A program made the position numbers and the translations under genes. From contig JBANAY010000004.1 of the NCBI GenBank assembly GCA_037952775.1, forward strand, positions 4,588,001 to 4,652,000: a stretch of 64,000 bases of DNA. The letters run 5' to 3'. The notes below the pieces were generated by a model. The model was not told where the DNA came from. It saw nothing but the letters and a program-made list of their open reading frames with translations, and did not search any database. Positions 1 through 11,434 of the stretch are shown piece by piece. Every line of letters starts with the position of its first letter. The first letter of the stretch is position 1. This DNA is from Clonostachys chloroleuca (taxonomy: Eukaryota; Ascomycota; Sordariomycetes; Hypocreales; Bionectriaceae).

Positions 1-2798
1 GCAAGTTCAACACCGAGGGTAAACCGGCTCAGATTGCCGTCAACCAATATCGCTTGAAGAGTCTGAACTACGATGGCAAGATCCATCAGTATGACGTGAG
101 TATCTAAGCCATATTGGTTCTCAAAAGAAATGAGTTTACTAATGACTTGCTCTTCCAGATCAACGTTACCTCCATTCCCGAGTCCAACAAGAGGCTCCCG
201 GTGAAGAAGATTCTGGAGCATCGTGCGACCAAGGAAGCACTCAAGCCTTACAATTCCAAAATGTGGATTTTTGACGGAAAGGCATTGGCATGGGCACCTA
301 CCTATGTCAAGTACTTGAAATTCAAGGTCGACCTTGATGAGGAGAAGCGAGCTGCTGGAGAGAAGCCTCGACCTGGTTCGGTGTTCGAAGTCATCATCAA
401 GCCAACGACTGAGATCAACCTGGCCATCATCGCGGCCTACTTGGAGAGTCGCGTCCAATTCAATAACGTTGTGGTTGAAGCAATGAGCTTCTTGGACCAT
501 CTGCTCCGCCAAGGTGCTTCTGAGCGCCTGCTCTCTATCAAGCGCAACTTTTACGACACAAAAGCGAAGGGTAGTCACCTCTCAGATGGAGGCGTTGTTG
601 AAGTCCACAAGGGACTATATGCCTCAATTCGCTTCAGCCAGGACATGGGCAGTGGGGGTATCGGCCTCTCTCTCAATGTCGATGTTGCCAACACAGCGTT
701 TTGGGTAGGCGAGCAGCGACTGAGCGACATGCTCCCACGCTTTCTCGCCAACTGTGATTCTCAATGGAGGGGTTTGACTCCTGCCAGACTCGTTGATGTC
801 CTCAGGCCCAAGAAACGCCCCGGTGCCAACGATAACTGGCACTCTTCTGATGCTTTCAAGCATCTCCGTAAACTGAGACGCCTCAAGTTTACTGTCAAAC
901 ACCGAGGTCGCCCGGAAGGAGTCGCCGATATGGTGTACACCTTTCGAGACGTCATGTTTGAGGAGAAGTATGGAGCCGATGGTGCCAATTCCAGAAACGT
1001 CAAGTTCGATTTCAACGGAAAGGAGACTTCCGTTCTTGACTACTACGTGCAAAAATACCAACAGCACCTTCGCGCGCCTGGTCTTCCTCTAATCGATGCC
1101 GGTACAGGCGGCGCGATTCCCATGGAAATGGCTTACATTGTGCCAATGCAGAGATACCCATTCAAGCTCAACTCTGATCAGACTGCCAACATGATCAAAA
1201 TTGCAGTCACCCGCCCCAACGAAAGGAGGAAGGCAATTGAAGACAAGACGAAGATGTTGAGGCTTGACGAGGACCCATACCTGAAGCATTATGGCATAAC
1301 CTTTGAGGAGAAATTTTCGACCACAAAGGCAAAGGTCATTCCACCTCCAATCGTCAAGTTCCGCGCCGGTGGCACTGCGAAGCCCCAATTCTCGGGCCGA
1401 TGGAGAATCGACAACCTCAAGTTCTGGACACCGAACAAAATCCCTCTTCAAAGTTGGGGAATCGTTGCAATGGGTGACTGCTGTGACAAGGAAACTCTTG
1501 TGTCATTTACACAAACCTTTAAAATGACCTTCAAGAGACACGGTGGACTTGTTGAGAGCGATCCAGTCATCGTTCCCCCTTGGTCTCTGCAGAACAAAGG
1601 AAGGCCCAGGAATGAGGACATCACTATCGGTGGTACTAATGGCGCTACCGTGGTCCTCAGAGCCCATGAGATGATCTCGAAGGAGAGAAAGTTGCATACG
1701 CAGCTCCTGTTCATTGTCGTCCCAGCCAAGGGCAGCCCTTTTTACGAGCGTGTGAAGAAGAATGCTGATTGCCGCTTTGGTTTCCTGTCCCAGGTTGTTC
1801 AGCGAGGGCATGTTCAACAAAACCAGGCCCAGTACCACTCGAACGTCTGCATGAAAGTCAATGCTAAGCTGGGAGGTGCCACTGCGCGAACCGACCCTCC
1901 TTGGCCGTCTACTGGGACTTACTTCCCCTCTAACCGGCCGACAATGGTTATTGGTGTGGACGTCTCTCACGCCGCACCTGGAGGCAATACTGCTTCCATT
2001 GCAGCCATGACGATGAATGCCGATGCTAACTGCATTCGATTCAATGCCGCCGTGCAGACAAATGGCTACAGGACCGAGATGATTACGGACAAGAATATGG
2101 CCAGGATGTTTGGCAAACTAGTGATGGACTGGCGGGCCGGACACCCCGGTTTGTTCCCGGCTCATCTCATATATTTCCGCGATGGTGTTGGCGAGGGGCA
2201 ATTTGCCCAAGTCATCGACCAAGAGATTGGCGCGATTCGGAGGTACTTTGGGGCGAAATGCCCGAAAATCACGGTCATTGTTGCTACAAAGAGGCACCAT
2301 ATTCGGTTCTTCCCTCCTCCGGGTGCTGGCGACAGAAATTCGAACCCTCTGCCCGGAACTCTGGTCGAGCATGAAGTGACACATCCATTCATGTTTGACT
2401 TCTTCTTGAACTCGCATGTTGCCATCCAGGGAACCGCTCGGCCTGTTCACTACTATGTGCTTCTTGACGAGTTCAACGTGCCTATCAATGGCCTGCAAAG
2501 GATGATCTATCATCAATGCTACTCCTACATCAGATCCACTACGCCAGTGTCCCTGCACCCTGCAGTATACTACGCTCATCTGGCAGGCAGCCGAGCTCGC
2601 TGCCATGAGAACGCTCCGTCAGGCGATGGACCTAGACACGGAGGCGCTGGTGTTGAGATGCTTACGGATAGAATTGCTAAGGGGTTCCATATTGGACCCA
2701 AGGCTGAGGACCTGAAGGGCGAAGAGGCGCCCGATCTTTTGCCTCTCGGTCCCAGGGATCGACTTGAATTCATGGAGAGAACTATGTGGTTTATCTAA
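1..2798 (+). CDS. Argonaute (QDE-2-type), 5' end cut off by the window
   Basis: Small-RNA-guided slicer of the quelling/RNAi pathway, cytoplasmic. The visible exons are 3..95 and 159..2798, joined in phase 0 across a 63-base intron (gtgagt...ttccag), giving about 910 residues; the N-terminus lies before the window. The PAZ region occupies roughly the first half and the PIWI domain follows from about position 1690. All four catalytic residues of the DEDH tetrad are visible: Asp at 1959 (GVDVSH), Glu at 2076 (TEMI), Asp at 2181 (FRDGVGEGQF) and His at 2448 (QGTARPVHYYV). The protein ends in an aromatic MWFI tail, as Argonautes usually do. Seen: both domains and the tetrad. Known: this tetrad supports slicing in the family. 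Inferred: an RNAi role rather than a meiotic one (SMS-2-like), which I cannot separate here. Confidence 0.93.
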
Positions 2799-3379
2799 GC
2801 CAAGCTTGAGAGAGGGATGTTGGCGGTCTGAACCACGGGTCGGCGTGAAATGGAAAGTAAAAGGGGCGATATGGTCTTGGCGGGAGCTGGCGGCGGAGGA
2901 GTGCGCAAGAAATCAAATCATCAAGGTGGTTATCGATTTATCTTAGGCCATCAGGCAACTTCAAAAGGGGTGACAAGGTTTTGGCGGGTGTAGCGGCGGA
3001 GCAGTAGTTGAGTCGCATAAATGAAGACGTGAGCTATTTCAATTAACTGAAGTGATTGCCAACTAGGACTCTCTCATTGACTGTGATGAATTGTGATGAT
3101 GGATCGAAGTTGGGCGTGACACAGTGACTGACACAGTAAGAGAAACATGCTATTGCTCAATTGAGTGGGTAATTAGTAGCGGGCTGTTTGTTGGAACAGG
3201 ACGTCACCTTTCTGTTCGCACTGTGAATGACGTTGTCACCGAGGCCAAGACGCCCCGCCACCAGCTGAAGAAGATGGAAGCAACCACATGGACAACGGCT
3301 TACGACCAACTTGCATTGCCAGCTTCTGTGGCATGGCCTCATCCAAGCTGCTCTCTCGACGAACACGAACACCATCACC
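2799..3379. other. Intergenic: Argonaute 3' region and SRO7 promoter
   Basis: No supported gene. The stretch lies between two same-strand genes, so it holds the 3' UTR of the first and the promoter and leader of the second. Short open frames here lack conserved motifs. Confidence 0.6.
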
Positions 3380-6300
3380 ATGGCCAGCTTCATTCGGGGG
3401 AAACAGTCGGGGATCCAGAAGGATCTCTCTGCGAGCATCCGGCCCGAGCTGTTCCTACCGGATGACCAGGCTCGCTATGGAATCAATTCGCAGATCAGGT
3501 TCGGCTCCCCGTCGTCCTCCATCACCAGCCCTGCACCCACTGTGCTGACTCTGACCTGACATGAATTGTGAAGCTGCCTCGCATATGATCCAGTGCAGTC
3601 GCTGCTTGCGATAGGCACCAGCGAAAGCAAGTATGGCTCGGGCAAAATCTACATCTTTGGACGCCAGCGCGTGCACAAGGTCTTCCAGCTGCAGCGGGCC
3701 ACATCATTCAAGAGCCTGCATTTCGTCGGCTCTCGCCTCATCAGTCTCGACTCGCGCAGCGAATTGGCGGTATGGGATCTCCAGCTGGGGACCAAGGCGG
3801 GCTACCAAGTCATCGCGGGCCAGGTATCTTGTATCGTGACAGATCCAATGCTTGACTGGGCCTTCGTAGGCCTCCAGGGAGGGGATGTCATGGCGTACGA
3901 TATTGACCGCTTGAACCTTGCACGCACATTCCGGCTCCCCAACTTTTGGACCACCAGGGATGCCAAGGCACGCAATTGCCAGCTGGTCTGCTTGTCGATT
4001 CACCCGCGGGATGTTGGGAAGCTTCTAATTGGCTACACCCACGGAGCTGTCATCTACTCCTTTAAACAAAATAAAGCAGTCCAGTTCTTCCAGTATAAGG
4101 TCCCCGTCGGTGCGCCGGGAGGCAACGGCGCTGGAGTCGATAAGGAACGACGGCCAAAGCTGACACACGCCCTCTGGCACCCATCCGGGACCTTTGTTCT
4201 TACTGCACACGAGGATGGAAGCCTTGTCTTCTGGGACCCTAAGGAGGAGAAGGTGATTTTGGCACGGACCCTCACGGAATTCGGAGTTGACCAACGAGCT
4301 GCAAATCCTCACACTACATATGTCGAGCCCTATACCAGTATTGCCTGGTGCTGCAAGACCAACTGCGATGATTCGGGGCTGCTCATAGCAGGCGGTCAAG
4401 GCCCAGAACAATCCCCAAAGAGCATCACCTTCATAGATTTGGGTATAACTCCTATCTACGCCACATCTACATGGGTAGCCCTTTCCGATTACTTCCACGG
4501 AAAGCGCCGGCAGGATTTGAAGCTTCCTAGCGGGGCCTTGGCAACACAGTTCCTCCTTATACCTCGGGCTTCACCTCACTTTGCAGGTGCACAAGATCCA
4601 ATTGGGATAATATCGCTTCTTTCTTCCGGGGAGCTCGTCACAATGAGCTTCCCTTCCGGTTACCCTATCAGTCCAACCAATCAACTTCACCCCTCAACAT
4701 TCTTTGTACACCCTTTTGTCACTCGAGTTAATGTATCAAGTCTGGAGCGCCCGAGGTGGTTGTCAATGGTTGAAAAGCGCGATCGCGGTGAATCAATTCT
4801 CAAGGGAGGGGCACCAGCGGTGATGCCACTTAAGAGATTCGAAGAACGTACCATAATCCAGGCCGCCCAGGCTGACAGCACCATCCGGATCTGGGACTCG
4901 GGACACGCCGATGAAATTGAGAATGCAGAGCAGCTCCAGGTGGATGTTGCTAGGGCCTTGGGACGAAAGGATGACATCGAGATAACCACTATGAGCATGT
5001 CAAGTAGCACTGGCGAATTCGTGGTGGGCACACGCACTGGCGAAGCTCTCATCTTCCGCTGGGGGAGCAACAGATTTTACGGGAAAGACGAGCCGAGACC
5101 TTTGGCTCCGAACCCGATGGGCCTGACAGACATTAGCTCAAGAGCGGAGCCAAATCTGAGAGAAGGTCTCCAGCCATACCTGTTGTATGAGATGATGCAG
5201 GGACCAATCACTGCCATTCAGATATCCAACGTTGGCTTCGTGGCTATCGGGTCAGAATTGGGCTTCCTTTCCTTGATCGATCTTCGTGGACCGGCAATAA
5301 TTTACCAGGCCCCGATGACGGATTTTGCACGGCAGGAAAAGAGATCCTCCTTTTTAAAGGGCCACCGCAACTCTGGCGTGGGCCCAGAGAAAGAATGGCC
5401 CGTTGTGGTTGAGTTTGGTGTCATGACTCTCGACGAGGATTCATACTCGAGCATTTGTTGCTTCGTCGGGACAAACCTCGGGAAGGTGATTACATTCAAG
5501 CTACTTCCAGAGGAGGATGGCAGATACTCTACACAGCTCGCCGGCGTTCGTTACATTCGACGACAGAATTGTGTCACTCAGCCCGATCGAAGTTGACACG
5601 GGAAAGCCTGCAGCTGCTACTTCAGCAACCGTAGGGAGCCTCAGGGAAGGGCGGCAAATCAATGGCGTTGTTGTCGCAGGTGAGTTGTAACCCTCACTAC
5701 TCCTCTCTCAAGCAGCTGACATGAAATGGCCGGGCTAACTAACTTATAATAACAGTCACGGAAAAAGAAATCAGAGTGTTCCGACCTGCCAACTCAAAGG
5801 GAGCCTCGAAGGAATTCGAAGATACGCTGTGTGACGCAGCCGGCGTTGCTGAGCTTGAGCTTCAAGGGGTCGCTGTCGTTGGTGTCTTTGGAGATCGAAC
5901 TGCCCGGGCGTTCTCCATTCCAGGTCTCAAGGAAATCGGCAAGGCTGACCTCCCGATGCTTGACCCGAGCAGGTGTACAAACACCATTGTCACACAAACT
6001 GGCGATGTGTTTGGCTGGGCTGGACCGAGCGAACTGGCAGTGATACACGTCTGGGGGGCAGGCAAACCTTTGCAGCAGTCACAGGACATCTTGGTCAATC
6101 CAGAATTGGAAACCCCGCCCCGGCCAGTGATTTCCAACATGCAGTGGATATCGGGCACGCAGCATGTCAGCGCGCTTGATCTGGATCTACTGGTAGGTGG
6201 CCCGGATAGGCCCCCTAGTAAGCGAATGCTGGAGGCTGCTGCGGCTGAGAGGCGGGCTACTGCGGCGGGAGGAGGTTCCTCTTCCCAAGACCAAGAAGGG

Positions 6301-6477
6301 TGGGGTGACTATCTGACAAGGCAGCTCAACGAGCGGACGGAGAAACTGAACATGATGGGTGACACAATGGACAGTCTGCAAAACCAAAGCCAAGGGTGGG
6401 CAGATGACGTGAGTAAGTATATGAACAAACAGAAGAGGAATCTTGTGCTTGGAAGCTTGAAGAGCAAGTTCTTCTGA
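3380..6477 (+). CDS. SRO7: Lgl/tomosyn-family exocytosis protein (Sro7-like) with C-terminal R-SNARE-like helix; one frame break
   Basis: Polarity and exocytosis regulator that binds plasma-membrane t-SNAREs and Rab/Sec4-type GTPases. Exons are 3380..3498, 3574..5679 and 5756..6477, about 982 residues, normal for the family. The start ATG (MASFIRGKQSG) is followed by YGINSQIS, then CLAYDPVQSLLAIGT from exon 2, the typical first WD40 blade; WD40/beta-propeller sequence fills most of the protein. The last 60 residues form a VAMP-like coiled coil (LNERTEKLNMMGDTMDSLQ), with an Arg that aligns with the SNARE zero layer. Exon 2 reads in one frame to about 5549 and must continue in the next frame (TFDDRIVSLSPIEVDTGKP) to reach the donor at 5680. 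The first frame stops at 5594. The break equals one surplus base or two missing bases and is probably an error in the sequence. No intron of workable length explains it. Confidence 0.9.
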
Positions 6478-8532
6478 GCTTGGTGCTTGGTTTATTGAAA
6501 ACGGTGGAGAGACTGCGGCTGGGATAGGGTACACATGCATGGGTCAATCATATCGCAAGCTAACGAAAGAAGAAAGCGGCTGAATACATGGCCGTTGTTT
6601 AAAAATCTTCCGTCTCTCGTGCCGTATTCACTCCTTGGGTAGCCATGACCGTGATAATTGCGTGGAGACCGAACATGGTCACACGTACGCCCCGACAATC
6701 TACTGCTGTACACGCTGGGCGTTTCTACCCAGCAATTACGTGGCATACCACGCACCGAATGTATTAAGTTCGAGACTGTATGATGACTTACTCGAGCAGC
6801 CACTGATCCAGACACAGGGCCAAGATGCTCTCTCCCCGCCCGACGAGAGCAGAGGTAGCGAGGATAGGAAGAAGAAAATATGGGTGCGCTATTGAACTTG
6901 GCTTTCGTATACCGCCTGTCTGTTCACCACCGATCCACGGAGGGCCAAGGAGGGTGTAGAGGATAGGCGGAGGGATGTTATTGGCCTTGGGCGTGTGTCC
7001 ATCTAGTGTAGCCCGAGGCCGGTTTCATCACTTTGCACAATGAGGTGTGACAACGGTGCTCAGCTGGCGGACAATAGAGGGGGACAACCGCATTATTTGT
7101 CTCAGTCCTGGCTGTTGTCTCATCTCATTCGGGCATTGTGCAGAATTGCTCGTTTGCCATAGGTGCGAGGGCGGTGGCGGACAAAAAACGGTGGGAGGAG
7201 GGGGTGTTGCTGGCTGATGGCTCTGGGAATAGCTCACGTCAAGGTGCCTAGGCAGACTATGTATGTTCATGGATGTAGTAGCCACGGGGGATATTTTGCG
7301 TTTTTGAGCGTCTACGATGCCAGGGAACATCCTGCTAAAACCGGTCACGCCCAATATATGGTGAAGGTGGGTGGCGGTGTTGGTAATTTGCAAGCAGCCG
7401 AGGAGGTGAAGCTGATCGACAGTGTCTAGTGAGCGAATCAGAGGAGGTGGAGGTGGACGGCGGAACCGACGGACAATTCCTTTTTTTTTTTTTTTTTCCT
7501 TCTTTTTTTCCAGGGTTCTTTCGGGGTTTAGGCAACCACTATGGCATTGATAGGCAGGATGGGTGCCCTCCTTTCCCACTGCAGCATGCATCCCCGTTGG
7601 TAGCGGCATGCATGCAGGTGATGCGGGACGAGGGTTTAATCACTGGTATTTACCTCTACGAAAAGCGATGAAATTGGGTGGAGGGCTAGTCGGCCACAGA
7701 ACTGAGCCAGAGATACCAGGGCCAGGCCTGTAAGACGTGCAGTAATTTGCAGGAGCTGAGGACAATCTGCACTTGATGGTGCGGCCAAGCTAAAGCAGGT
7801 GTTCTTTCTTTTGGCTCAGCCTTGGCACCACCCAGAGCAGATCCCCGGCCGAAGGGGCGAGAGGCAGAAGAAGCAAATTGCCAGTCTGGCTGAGCGCAAT
7901 TTGCCCATGACTCGGAGCCGTGTCGCCAGCCAACGGCCCAGCGGTAGGTGCCGTCTCTCTGGTGCAGCGTACCCACCCACACACACATACTTCTCGCATC
8001 CCGACAGACAGCCAGCACAGGCAAGACAGACCGAGGCGAGAGGAGAGATGTCGCGTGAATCTGGAGTGTGCAGGCGTCCAGCTAGATCCCTGTCCGGCTG
8101 TTAGATTGAGATTGACCCGCGGTGGCGGTGGCCCGCACGTCATCGAGTCTGCAGGCCGCCCAGAAGATCTATCGCAGGGTCCAACGAGCTTTTGGCCAGG
8201 AGTTGCATGCTGTGTGAGCTAGGCGCTCGTCTGCCATTTATTGTCGTGGGTGAATAAGCACAAAGTTTACAGCCGAACCTTTTTCACCAATAACCATCTC
8301 CTGTCCCTCGCGCAAGGTTCAGGACCCTGGATTAAAATGCTGTGAGGCCTGAGCTAAACAACGGCCTTGCTCCCCTCAGGATCCGCCCTCTTCCGGCCCT
8401 ATTTTCTTGATCCCACCACTGCAGGCAGATAACTACCTCCCACAGGTGGTCTCTGTTGTCGCTTCTGCCCTGTGCTTTATTCTTCACCACCACCTGCTAG
8501 CTTGGGTCTTGGTCAATGCCACTGTTCGCATC
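6478..8532. other. Intergenic, about 2 kb, upstream of the Zn2Cys6 regulator
   Basis: No convincing gene. Open frames here are short, Pro/Lys-rich or shadowed by low-complexity sequence. The stretch contains a long pyrimidine tract and a purine-rich flank. A long leader or promoter for the downstream transcription factor is the simplest reading (inference). Confidence 0.5.
7481..7511. repeat. Poly-T / pyrimidine tract
   Basis: Seventeen consecutive T residues followed by CC and a second T run. Such tracts are common nucleosome-depleting promoter elements in fungi; the position here is about 1 kb before the next start codon. Confidence 0.85.
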
Positions 8533-11143
8533 ATGACGGACACCAAGGACGCGAAAGACGGCCATGGCCGCACTGCCTGCTCCGAGTGCCAGCGCCGCAA
8601 GCAGAAAGTATGTGTTCCTCTTGTCTCCCGTCTCGCATAGCCGATAAGGCGAGCTTGTAGACAGGAACCCTGATCCTAATCCTGCATTTCTTCACCGCAG
8701 TGCAATCGTGAATGGCCCTGTAATCATTGCCAAAAGCGAAAAGTGGCCGATAAATGCTACTTCAAGGAGCTCAACCCCAACGCCGTGGACAAGTCGGCGG
8801 GGGAAACTTCCAAGAAACGCGGGCGAGAGCCTGATTCTAGTCATGCCGACGAGCGGGATGACATTCTGAACGAGGACGACGATGACAACGACGATTTGGG
8901 CCTGGAGGCTCTGGGTTATTCATCCAGCAATATCTTCGCTGACATGAGAAACGCCGCTGGAGTATGTTCCATCTCCCCTCTTTACGGCTATTCAAATACT
9001 GCCCTTTGACTGCATTGCTAACATCCCATTTCCAATTGTCAAGCCTAAGATGAGACCCCCGGAGAAGCAGGATTTCGCACTTCCCAGCGCCTGTCCACAG
9101 TTACAGCACGCCTTAGATGCACTTCCTCCTCGACCATATCTGGGTAGGCAACGCATAATGCACCCTGGATTGGCATAATCCATTCCTTATATTGACATTA
9201 CTCTCATAGATCAACTTGTTGATAACTTTCTGTCGCACGTCAACTTCCATTACTTCATCATCTATCCCCCCTCCTTCCGCGACGAATATCGGGACTGGTG
9301 GACTGCCAGAGCCGAAAACCAACCCCTCGGGCTCCAATGGACTTGTCTTTTGCTCATGGTGTGTGCCTGCTCCGCACAGTACTGCTCTGTCGAGCTCGAG
9401 GGCAGGCTTCAGAGAGACTTTCTCCAGAGTTGCCAGACGCTCGGCGAGAAGTACCACGGCGCCGGCCGTCAGCTGTACAGTGTCATCCCCGTTGGCCACA
9501 GCCACTTCTACTCTGTACAGCAGCTACTGCATTCGTGCTATTGGTTCAAGTCTGAGGCACAGTTTCCCGAATCCTGGCACATCCTCAACTCTGCTGTCCG
9601 GGCCGCTCAGGATTTGGGTAGGTGGCTTTCCATATCTTACCCAACCTGACCTCTTGCACTGCCTCTGTGAAAACTAATTTCTTTTCCTCGTAGGAATGCA
9701 TCAAGAAACCGAAAATGACGGACTTAGCAACCTAGAGAAGGAAATGCGTAGACGCGTATGGTGCGTCCTTGATACCTGGGACTGGTAAGTGAGACCGAGC
9801 AACGCCTGCTCTGGATTCAGCCTTCGCCTGGGCCAAAACTGACATGCTCTAGGCAAATATCTGCCCTTTTGGCAAGACCTATCATTATAGATCGCGCCGA
9901 CTGCAACGTCGAGTTCCCAAGTCTGAACCTGGAAGCCTACTCGCCCTCCCCTTCCCTGCATATGACTATGCAATCCCAGTTGATAAAACAGTTGGCCGCC
10001 AGGTTTGGACTTCCGAAGAATGTCCAATCCGAAGACGAAGTTCGCGAATATCAGACCATCCTGGAGCAGTGGATCAGCACGTTCCCGCCGGCGTATGACG
10101 TTAATCGACCGGACAAGAGCCAGGACCAGATTCACCCCTGGATTGTACTTCACCGACACTACCTTCATACCATGGCACACTCCATGCTTCTGGACCCGAT
10201 CCGAGCCTACCTGGCAAAGGTGGTGAACAAGGACACCTCGGAGAAGTCTTTACAAATCCGTCGCGATGGCGTGCGTTATGCGTTGAGGTTGATGGATGCC
10301 TTGTACGGGTTCTTTGACCACGTGTGGCCCCGCGATGCCAAGTTCCATTTCGTGCTGTTCTGCATCTTCGATACCGCAACCGTACACGGCAGTGTCATCT
10401 TACACGACGAAGACAAGACAGTTGAGAGGCGGGACGAGATCCTGGTTGCCATCGAAAGAGCGATCGACATGATAGATCGGCTGAAGGAGAAGATCCTGCC
10501 GGCCAAAACATATCTCTTCGTCCTGAAGAAGATGCAGAAAAAGGTCCTGAAGAAGCTGGGCATCTTCAGCAGGATCGGGAACAAGAAGCAAAGGCTGGAG
10601 CAGTCCTCGCTATCGTCCCTGCCTGGGCCGGCTCCTGGAACCACTACGACCAACTCGAGCGAAGCTGCACCGGCCAGCACCAGCGGGCCGAGCACGAGCT
10701 CCAATTCTCAACTTGACTCACACCACGGCGGCTCCACGACCACCATGGAGTCGGGCAACTGTCTGGTGGCTGGACCCCCGATGCCAGCCGGACCGGAAAT
10801 GGTCATACCTGAGCCGACCGCCTATCCTGCCAGCGGGCCGTTCGACATGCCCCTCTTCTCGGACAACAACTGGCCCCCTGAGACGGGCATGTACTTCGAC
10901 CCTCTGGCCATGCAGGGCCAGTTCTTGCCCGACGGGCAGCCGACCTTGGACGCGTTGTCTTTGCATCCGTCAGCGGACCCGTTGATGGGACCCGACATGG
11001 GCTTCGCCACGATAGCAACGGAGGAGCTGGGAGAACTTGCTAACCTATGGAGGTGGGAGAGTCTTGATCTTGGATTCATTGAGCAGACCCCGGCCCAGCC
11101 TGGTCCGCCACCCCTGGGGCCTCCAAATGAAGGAACGGAGTGA
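8533..11143 (+). CDS. Zn2Cys6 fungal-specific transcription factor
   Basis: Nuclear DNA-binding regulator; target unknown. Six exons: 8533..8607, 8701..8961, 9044..9143, 9210..9617, 9694..9784 and 9853..11143, 741 residues, all joined in frame. The binuclear zinc cluster has the exact spacing C-x2-C-x6-C-x5-C-x2-C-x8-C and is split by intron 1 immediately before the third Cys (CSECQRRKQK then CNREWPCNHC). An acidic linker (DEDDDDNDDL) follows, then a fungal-specific TF middle region with the usual FHYFIIYPPSFRDEY and MRRRVWCVLDTWDW blocks. A basic stretch (KKMQKKVLKKLG) and a Ser/Pro/Gly-rich tail, probably an activation domain, end the protein. No biosynthetic or transporter neighbour reveals a pathway; GRC3 converges downstream. 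I do not recognise a named ortholog. Confidence 0.9.
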
Positions 11144-11434
11144 GATGTGGCTAGCCAAATCGGGATGTGTTGACAGCAGAGAACTTTTGGATAGAATTTG
11201 GCTGGGAGCTCCTCTGATAGATATTTAGATGGAGGTACTCCAGGCTTACATTGTAGGGACTCATTGCGCCAGCTCAGGGTGAGAATAGGAATAAGAAAGC
11301 ACCTTTACGGACTCATGCTAGGGATATTTATATTTAATAGGCTAGATAACTAATATGACTGGACATCTCCTCACTCTCTTTCTGTTCTGTTAGATCGATG
11401 GCGATGTATCCATGATACCCAAGCGGAATACGCT

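Noticed and set aside
7028..7609. 193-codon minus-strand ORF before the Zn2Cys6 regulator
   Set aside because: Runs through the poly-T tract (read as Lys/Glu) and Pro tracts; composition is that of low-complexity non-coding DNA.
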